A stretch of DNA of 64,000 bases, from NCBI GenBank assembly GCA_014526335.1, contig JACTAT010000114.1, positions 289,659 through 353,658 on the forward strand, in the 5' to 3' direction. Made by a program: the position numbers and the translations under genes. Under the pieces are notes generated by a model. The model was given only the letters and a program-made list of their open reading frames with translations, was not told the origin of the DNA and searched no databases. Position 1 is the first letter of the stretch; every line of letters starts with the position of its first letter. This document shows, piece after piece, positions 57,901 to 64,000 of this stretch. The stretch comes from Chrysaora quinquecirrha. Its lineage: Eukaryota > Cnidaria > Scyphozoa > Semaeostomeae > Pelagiidae.

Positions 57901-60900
57901 TACACGAAAACTAAACCTAGAGGAAGGACTTTGTTGGGTGGGTGGTTTTAAGAGAAAGAGGTCTAAAGCCTTGAGCTTTAAGATACTTTTGAGTTAACAG
58001 GTTGGTTTGTGTTGAGTGTGAGTATATTTGAAGATTTTCTTGATTTTCTCTGAAATTTAGGGTACGCAGATTTTGGAAAAGAAGTGACAGGCAACGAAAA
58101 AAACGTTCGTGTTCTTTTGGATTCTAGCGACCAGGTATAAAATTTCGTCCATTTTTTACATAGGTTTGTTATCAAGTACTGTTTGGTGCCTTATTGCTTG
58201 GGGGTATGAATAAGCTGAGGGGTTGGGAAGTTAAAGTAAGAACTAGTAAGAAGGGGGTGTTAGAATAAGAATTTCGGTTGAAGAAACTCTAGACCAACCC
58301 TACTGCTCGAATTTTGGTAACCGCGTTAATGCGTAGTTGCTTATGGAAAGACTGAAGGTAATGACATTAAACGTGCTTAATTGAAATTTCATTACCAGCA
58401 CTGAGAATGATGCAAGTTTTGCAATGAATATCCAATAAGTGGGGGTCCTTATAAGAGTAGGGGGTTGGAAATTCTCAAAATCTAATAAGTAGCACAACCA
58501 ATGATTTTCATACTTCGTTAATTTATTTTTTGTTGTTATCTTTCTTTTCTTCGTAGGTTTTTCAAGAAATTCGAGGATTGCATTTCACAAGCGTCTTTCC
58601 ACTGCTGAGCAGTAAAGCGAGGGAGCTTCAATTTGGTTACGATGTAAATACTTATTACCTTACCCCTGTATTTCAAGTGACATCTCTGTGATTTTGTTTC
58701 CATTTTGTTCATTGCACGGGTGCTCTTATAGGCTAGGATTCTTCCAGGAAGTGCTGGTAAAGTTTTCGCCATTTTAACTACCCCTGATACATCCCAAAAT
58801 ATCACACAGCTTCAATTTGTATACGATACATTTAATTATTACCTTACCCCCTGTATTTCAAGTAGCGTCTTTGCGTTTTACTTCCTTTTTACTCATTCAA
58901 AGGGGGCTCGGATAGGTTAGGATTCTCCTAGGAATACTAGTAGAGCTGTCGCCATGTAAACTACCCCTTTTGCCTCCAAAAATATTTCAAAGCTTCAAGG
59001 ATATGATATATCTATTATCACCTTACCCCCTGTATTTGAAGTTGCAACTGTGCGCTTTACTTTCTCTTTTACTTGTTCCACGGAGGCTCGAATGGGCTAA
59101 GAATCTTGAGTTAATTCTTTGTTGTTATTTATATTCTCAGAAACGCAAAGACATGACAAGTGTTAGCCAGCTGAAGAATTTCGTCTCGCAAGACTTAAAA
59201 ATACTGAAGCAACAGCACAAATCTTTAACTTTACGTAAGTGCAAAATCGATTCATAATTTATATCCGAGTGGGGCGATCCTTATGGCATGCATGTACATG
59301 GGCTGTGATCTTGATATTCTTTATGTAATCTTTGCTATTGCTCGGACAATCTAGCGAGGGGTGTAAGCCCAGGGTATAATTTTGGAACCCGATTACCGGG
59401 GCATTATGTATAAAAAATGAAACCATAAAACCAAATGTTTATTAAAATTGAACTTTGGGCCATCTCCAAGCTTTCACACCCTCTGTCTTTCTGAGAACAT
59501 TGAAGAATGCTTATAGAGTTTCTGCTGTTCAAACTTTGAATGTATTTGGAGCCAGCAACTACCCGATAATTTTGATGCTTGATCCATATTCCAGGCGAAT
59601 TGTCACAAGGGTTGACCCATCACCGGGGCAAATAATTTGCGAAACCCCATAATCCGCGTTTGCTTATGTATTTAAGTCAACCTTTAGAAGGCAACCTTAA
59701 ATAGTCAATTATCCAACCTTTAACAGTCGTTTATGTAACCTTTGGGCTTTCTCAATATTTAACAATCATCAGAGCGTTCTGCGAACGCTAATGAGAAACT
59801 TAGCAAACAAGTGATTAAGAATGTCTTTTTTTCTCTATATGTATTTGCTTATTTTTCTTCATCTTGGTAACGCAATTAACTGTTATTTCTTCAAGCAAAA
59901 CACTTCATAATGATCCCTAACAGACTGTTACTCTGCAAAAGTTATGTGAAATTATCAAATTGTATCTAAATAATTACAGATATTGGAGCTTGTGAGTCAA
60001 TATTAAAGAAAAAGACAGCTGAAGAGTTTGAAAAATTTCTACAAACAGAGCAAAGTAAGTTATATATTGATATAACGATCATTATTTTTTCAATATTTAT
60101 CAACCACACAGTCAAAACCCGCTCATAAGAACCTTCATGTATTAAGAACCTACAGGCTGAAGTTTACATTTTCTACTCAATAGATAAGAACCACTTAAGC
60201 CTAAGATCCAAAGAGGTTCTAAATAGAGGGTTTCAATCCACTCAGTGATGTTTAAATGCAAGCTGTGCGTGAGTTGACCTCCTCCACGGACTCCAATAAC
60301 ATTCCGTTCAGAAATATAATTAGGGCATAATAAAACTGCTAAATATAAAGAACCATGCCTTTCACTTCTCTTGCATGCTTGTTTCCTGTTTCTAGCAATC
60401 ATTTATTAAAGCACAAGTTTCTTGATACAGTTGACATCCGCCATCTCGAACTCTCGGGGGAAACTGGAATTTGTTCGAGATAGCGAATGTTCGAAATAAC
60501 GGATGCCCCATATAAATATAAAAAATTATAGTTTTTAAGCCAGAAAAGGAACCCCTATTAACATGTAGGGTTACTGATCCCAAATTTCATCAAACAAGTC
60601 TGGTATTTTTTACATAGGAGTCAAAGCTCATCGGCTTTCACCCCTACCATTGGTGAAATTGAGATAATGGCGATGCAGCACATCTCGAAAGAGAACAGCT
60701 TCATCTGTTTTATACATGGGCAGCATATCACTTAGCTGCTACCATTCCCGCTCCGCTAGGCGAACTTAAACATATTTTCAGCCTGTCTCTTTATCCAGTT
60801 CAGCAGAAAATTTGGCAAAGTTCGAGATAAAGAGCTGGTATTCCTCCATGGGAAATCAAAAATGGTTCGAGACAGTGAATGTTCGAGATAACGGGGTTCG

Positions 60901-63900
60901 AGATAGCGGATGATTTTTCTATACAAACCCTTATACCAAAACGAGGGGAAATGGAAAATGCAGAATGTTCGAGATAGCGGGCAGTCGAGATAGCGGATGT
61001 CAACTGTATATCGAACTTGTCTATCTTGTTATTCTTTTCTTTCATCAACATCAAGCCGCCGCTAATAGAAAATGGTGGCAAGTCTTCTTGGCCTTGTACA
61101 AAGGATTCATTTAATGACTTCTGATTCTTGATATTTTAACACCTTTCTTGTATGTAGGCATGCTTGACGATACCAATACAAAGGATACTGCTGATTTCGT
61201 AGAAGATTGTATCAACAAACAAGTATGTGTTTGGTCTTTGCCTCATTTCTCTTCTTTCCATCTTTGAACTGACATTTTATTTTTCAGAAGTATGTATCCA
61301 TTTCTTTTTTCCACAGCATCAGTCATTAGATTCTCTGCGGATGCTAAGCCTGCTGTCTTTAACACGTAGTTGTAAGTAGATTGTTATTGTAATTAGAGAA
61401 GTTATTTGTTTTTGTTAGAATTTATCTGTAGTTAAATAGATTTTTCCACTAGTGGCGCCTGCACGTTTTTATTTTATAAGAAAGTTTGGAACGACCTCAG
61501 TACTCAAACTTTCTTAGCAATCTCAGATTTTTCGGTATTCAAACTTTAGTAACACGTTCTTAACCAAAAATAGCTATTTTGTTGTCTTTAGTACCCTTGA
61601 CATAGGCACCTTTATCAACTCTGAAGCAGATTTTAAAAGAAACGAATTTACACAGATAATACCTACTTAAATGGACTTGTTAGTGCATCAGCAAAGTTGC
61701 AGGTCACAGATTTGTGTCTCAGTCAAGGAAACTATGGAAATTCTTGAGCCCGAGAGGAATCCATAGTTAAATATTTTCTTAGGTTTGAAAAACCCAGTAC
61801 TGAAATTTCTTAATTTTTGAAGAGCTGAGCACTTCTTTCTTAGAAAGATCTTTCTTATTAAAAATTGTGTACCATGATTAATGGGATTCGAGCCCGGACT
61901 GCATTATCAGAGAGCCAACAACAATTCAACTGAGCTAAAAAGCCCATTTAAATCGTCCCATAACTCTTCAAGGCAGAGCTCAGTAAAATGTTCAATTTAT
62001 TTTTCCTGGGCCTAATGCCTAATACTACTTCAACAAAAATTCAAATTTTATATTGCTTTCTATGCTTTCTTTATTAGCACTGGATATTAACCGTCTGAAG
62101 TCACTCAAACTGCAATATCTTCAGGTAAGAATGGCTTGACTTGAATCAAGGTATTTTAGATGATTAAGAGCTGAAGGTGAAGATGAAATAGTGTACTTAG
62201 CGCCAGTCGCTAGGATCTCAGTAGCAGGTTAACTAATCGAGACCCGACCGTGTGACGCTTCCGTAGCTGGGGCTCGAATCCCGACCCGGCTGAGTGACAC
62301 CACAAGCTAGCTGGATTAGGCCATGACGCCACAGCACCTTCAAAACTTGACAAAGGGGCTAAGAAATAATGCTCAAATGTACAAAATGCAAGAATAGCTA
62401 ATTCCTATTTTCAAACACGTACAACCGTTAAATTGTTTTTTTTTCATCGTTCATTTTCGGTGTCCTTACATTTTGGGGTTTTTCGTTATAGAGTTATGGA
62501 TATGACAGGCTGATTTTCTTCCACAATTTAAAGAAATCTGGAATACTTGCAGAGAGTCCGGAGGTGTGCATTTGTACCTTAAAAAAGCAATAGTAGTTTT
62601 CCTCGTTTTTTCGTTCGTTTGTTCATCCAGTCGACAGCCGGTTGATCGATCGGTGGGCCATTTGGGAGCTTGGCAGACTTCCTCATATTTCTTCTCCATA
62701 GCACCTGGTTCTCAGCTACATACGTTTCTATCTTTATTTAATTACAGACTCAATTGTTGTCTAAGAATCGTTTTCCCTAACTTACCGTAAGGCTTCTAAA
62801 ATCTTGGCACTTTTATTATAGTAGTGAAAGTTTTCTAGGGAATATTTTTTCACTGGTTATGGGATATTTTTTCCAGATGTTGCCCTGGTCATGAGGCTAT
62901 CTTTTCAAAATCTTGCCTTGGTTATCTGTCCACTTTTGGGCGTCTCCCACCTCTATTACCACATCTGTGCCCAACTCTTTATAGAAGTTAGTCCCCTCGA
63001 TATTCCCTTTATATTTAGGAATGCAAAGAAAGATTCTCCTAAGAAATGAAACTGTAACTCGTCATCACTTAATATTTCGAACTTTTCCTTACTCAGAGAA
63101 AGGGTTTATTTCAAAAAGCAAGAAGAAAATTGAATCTGGTGCGTACTGTAAATATACTGAACAATAATCGCTTGTTGTCGTCATTTGTTGCTATTAAATA
63201 TGGTTCAAAATTCACATATCTTATTTTCATTTTTTCAGCATGCTTTTTGAATACGTTATTTCCATTTTAGGTACCAAAAGATGCAAGTCATGTCGACTTG
63301 AAAAATCAAAGTGATATGTCCTATATATTTGGTGGTGCCTATTCCCCATTGTCAGTGAAACTAATTGAACAGGTAGATAAAATTAATTCAATAATACACG
63401 CTTTTTCATAAGAACACTTGGCTTCGATTTCAGCCTGCCTGTTTCTTGTTTTTGAAGCGAAACTCACCAATTCATCACCCTCTACCCTTCTGAAAAACAT
63501 GTTTAAAATGCGATTCCGGGCAAGGGCTTCAAGCTGATGTACTTGCTTGTGCATATCTCAAATAGTTTGGGCGATAGCAAGAAAAAATTACCAAAATTTC
63601 GGCCTGGTTTTTCTTATAAAGGTTGTTCTTATTAAAAAACTTGTAATTTGGTGAAGACGCAATAATTTGTAGATGTTGCTTTTGAGTTTATTTAATGGAC
63701 GCTCCTGTATTTGTTTGTTGCTCTAAGAATATTTTTTATTGCCGTCAGAGCTATTGTGCCAAAACTAAAACTGTAGCCTATTTATGTCTGAAACACTTTG
63801 TATTTTGCCATCTCTATCTCCACTTATCTTTCACTCTCACCTATCTGAATGTTTCATTTGATTCTAGCTGATGTTAAAAGGCTCCCATAGCATCGAAGAT

Positions 63901-63958
63901 GTCACAAAATTACTAAACGCTCCTTTATTCAACATCAGAAGACCATCTTCCGTTAGAG
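48925..63958 (+). CDS. VPS33B: VPS33B, Sec1/Munc18-family protein (3' end beyond window)
   Basis: SM-family tether subunit that pairs with VIPAS39 in late-endosome/lysosome fusion and cargo sorting. Exons: 48925-49014, 49556-49636, 50244-50305, 50710-50759, 51383-51450, 55284-55329, 55971-56065, 56249-56353, 56815-56911, 57295-57372, 58061-58134, 58557-58643, 59141-59234, 59980-60054, 61158-61222, 61317-61371, 62078-62124, 62492-62563, 63097-63138, 63271-63372, 63868-63958 (525 codons; human 617 aa). Diagnostic stretches: MKPLDRIAGVSVLK, LVLEREGIYGD, DVDYVTPLCSQLSYEGLL, LKNFVSQDLKILKQQH, HIGACESILKKK and LKNQSDMSYIFGGAYSPLS. All phases agree. About 30 residues of the human TAVESKVSKLVTDKAAGK segment have no counterpart between 62563 and 63097. 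At least one more exon follows 63958. Confidence 0.95.
49698..49892. mobile_element. hAT-like MITE, 195 bp, VPS33B intron 2
   Basis: Ends CAGTGGCATATAC and GCTACACCACTG. Near-identical 8-bp flanks GCCAAGGT (49690-49697) and GCCAAGGG (49893-49900). Short element without coding sequence. Confidence 0.65.
51613..54762 (+). CDS. CR1/L2-like retrotransposon ORF: endonuclease and reverse transcriptase
   Basis: A 1049-residue open frame with no stops in VPS33B intron 5, same strand as the gene. Residues about 110-330 form an apurinic-type endonuclease: FHQNARGLSGN, LSETHIE, GDLN (254-257) and GDHDMV (317-322). The linker around 380-560 is basic. The reverse transcriptase runs about 580-850: NYRPISVLPVLSKMFEK, FGFRPKLST, AFDTISH (697-700 for AFDT), GVPQGSILGPLLF and the catalytic YADD (780-783). 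A C-terminal conserved region follows, with no RNase H seen. The N-terminus holds a degenerate 2A-like CGDVQSCPGP (81-90). An intact frame suggests recent insertion. Exact 5' and 3' ends, tail and target duplication were not found. Best family guess CR1/L2; clade not certain. Confidence 0.92.
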   Translation: MAACSSALFTLFIFVLNLQVKRSSFVDSDFIGLTLLGKEIDEINLSETYICSSLFQARGGKFCFRLRSSRQSFFNILILMCGDVQSCPGPVNCTRTIQEMDSLIKTKGIKIFHQNARGLSGNYEHVAELLQSFPGMHILSLSETHIEARSNQEDGVYDISGYSFISRPRKSGKGGGVGAYILDGISWDRRDDLENVNVEAIWLEIRPGHSSSFLLCIMYRPPESSKHLSKDFNVHLYEMLAKASEISQEIILLGDLNVNFLKQDNKDLKSILNIFGYKQMIQKPTRIAEASETLIDVILTNKPSNVAKTEVIPTGIGDHDMVGCARKINHLRFKPRQSICRDYRSYQPEAMNKDLEAVDWSHFYSCRHVNEAWSIMRSILSNIFDRQAPKICKNIRGQPAPWLNSDVKKLMNDRDKLLRKSRRTKDELDISQYKRKRNEVNIAIRKARSSYHRNMLKENSGNPNKFWKSLKTIYPTKSTTGPSMHSFDIDGTKTDDPARISNAFCSFFATVTSKLRESAIPLRDFVWRSPAAIPQRTDKQFKFRPISRLEVERELRSIKRTKSTGIDNLPPGLLKDAACLISAPLAHLINLSLETGTFPTDMKIAKIVPVHKSGSLSIFDNYRPISVLPVLSKMFEKLVQRQLMEFLDKNKLLSKFQFGFRPKLSTELAATLLLDEIRKSVDQGKLVGATFIDLSKAFDTISHSNLLQKLPKYGIKEGELAWFTDYLFHRSAVVSYGKSSSKIADIQTGVPQGSILGPLLFILFFNDITDVIVGARIVKYADDTVIYVADKDLKVINSKLSSNMDSIADWFDENGLIINLKKGKTESLLFGTSQRVAKQSETLDVMYRGSKILNTNQYKYLGIEIDSTLNLNSHFERCFKRASSRLRLLAKIRDSLDLTSAKAVYDSMILPTFTYCGVLQLKLTSTQAKRLVSFHERCLKIINGNSNIPIAIQSVANAKGTRACKLVRKCLDNDICENFQGYFELQQHKTQTRNSECLIRLPCIKTEYARKSFYFMGAKLYNELPLDLRKAESFKQYEGLLKKHFSFEI
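54763..55283. other. Retrotransposon 3' flank and rest of VPS33B intron 5
   Basis: Probable retrotransposon 3' UTR followed by intron sequence. No poly(A) or microsatellite tail marks the boundary. CTACGCCCCTTACTACGCAC-type short repeats occur at 54992-55030. Confidence 0.4.
55376..55935 (+). repeat. (ATCATCA/ATCAATCA)n degenerate microsatellite
   Basis: About 560 bp of ATCA/TTAATC words in VPS33B intron 6, with embedded AATCAGCCAGTTAACC phrases at spacing of about 50 bp. The ORF over it is a by-product. Confidence 0.85.
57510..57560 (+). other. tRNA 3'-half-like sequence
   Basis: GTGGGTTCGAATCCCAC forms a perfect T-arm, followed by ACCTGACACCA. No matching D-arm, anticodon arm or 5' acceptor strand is present upstream, so this is a tRNA-derived fragment or SINE piece and not a tRNA gene. 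Confidence 0.5.
58624..59100 (+). repeat. 183-bp tandem triplication at a VPS33B exon end
   Basis: Units start at 58624, 58808 and 58991, each with AGCTTCAA then a TTACCTTACCCCTGTATTT-like stretch. Unit 1 contains the last 20 nt of exon 58557-58643 and its GTAAAT donor; in units 2 and 3 the donor is lost. The duplicated exon ends are therefore not spliceable copies. Confidence 0.85.
60428..61006. mobile_element. pogo/Tigger-like element, 579 bp
   Basis: Inverted ends CAGTTGACATCCGCCATCTC and GATAGCGGATGTCAACTG, with TA on each side (60426-60427, 61007-61008). Internal GTTCGAGATAGCG words are repeated. No transposase. It lies in VPS33B intron 14. Confidence 0.8.
61855..61990 (-). mobile_element. 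tRNA-derived SINE (family A)
   Basis: On the minus strand: GGCTTTTTAGCTCAGTTG (A box) and CCGGGCTCGAATCCCATT (B box). Third copy of the family at 15563 and 43222. It lies in VPS33B intron 16. Confidence 0.75.
62170..62343 (-). mobile_element. tRNA-like SINE (family B), most complete copy
   Basis: On the minus strand it reads GGCGTCATGGCCTAATCCAG, GGGATTCGAGCCCCAGC and TTAGTTAACCTGCTACTGAG, ending in TTCATCTTCACCTTCAG. It lies in VPS33B intron 17. Confidence 0.75.
63400..63643. repeat. Dispersed repeat, TTTTTATAAGAAC family, copy 2
   Basis: CTTGGCTTCGATTTCAGCCT to GGTTGTTCTTATTAAAAAAC matches 13549-13805. It lies in VPS33B intron 20. Confidence 0.55.
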
Positions 63959-64000
63959 GTACGTTTCTCTTTGTATCGACACTTTCATCTCCAGTAGGGG

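Overview
This window is intron-rich animal nuclear DNA. It has GT-AG introns with conserved phases, genes in both orientations, microsatellites, many short inverted-repeat transposons, tRNA-derived SINEs and CR1/L2-like retrotransposons. The organism is inferred to be an invertebrate, most likely a cnidarian (anthozoan), because the proteins align easily with human orthologues and the repeat mix fits. No species-diagnostic sequence is visible.

Layout. (1) 96-421 minus: first two coding exons of an AF9/ENL (MLLT1/3) YEATS-domain gene that continues off the left edge. (2) 6136-25051 minus: a Na+/Ca2+ exchanger (SLC8/NCX) with 16 exon segments. Fourteen splice junctions are in phase, but the 3' end around TM9 is broken or unresolved, with a 154-bp foldback element exactly there. 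(3) 25052-29671: intergenic DNA holding a structured dispersed repeat and a deleted hAT transposon inside a small ORF. (4) 29672-33742 minus: complete ZCCHC9, with four CCHC zinc knuckles. (5) 33922-40580 plus: the 5' half of PIK3C3 (VPS34), head-to-head with ZCCHC9 across 179 bp. One exon has a 1-nt frameshift, one intron is GC-AG, and the kinase half is absent. (6) 40581-48924: a 500-N gap, a (CTATAC)n satellite, transposon pieces and a 5'-truncated retrotransposon. (7) 48925-63958 plus: VPS33B, 21 exons visible, running off the right edge. Its fifth intron carries a retrotransposon with an intact 1049-residue endonuclease/reverse transcriptase ORF (51613-54762).

The genes are housekeeping genes: transcription elongation (AF9/ENL), Ca2+ extrusion (NCX), RNA-associated zinc knuckles (ZCCHC9), PI3P synthesis (VPS34) and endolysosomal fusion (VPS33B). 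VPS34 and VPS33B act in the same endosomal pathway, but their adjacency spans an assembly gap and should not be read as functional linkage.

The more unusual signals are a pair of dispersed repeats with a covarying hairpin, a perfect 24-bp hairpin in the NCX 3' UTR, a palindromic TAA/TTA-targeted MITE family with at least six copies, and a degenerate 2A-like motif in the retrotransposon. I found no clearly new multi-gene system. All coordinates were derived by eye from splice signals and protein similarity.
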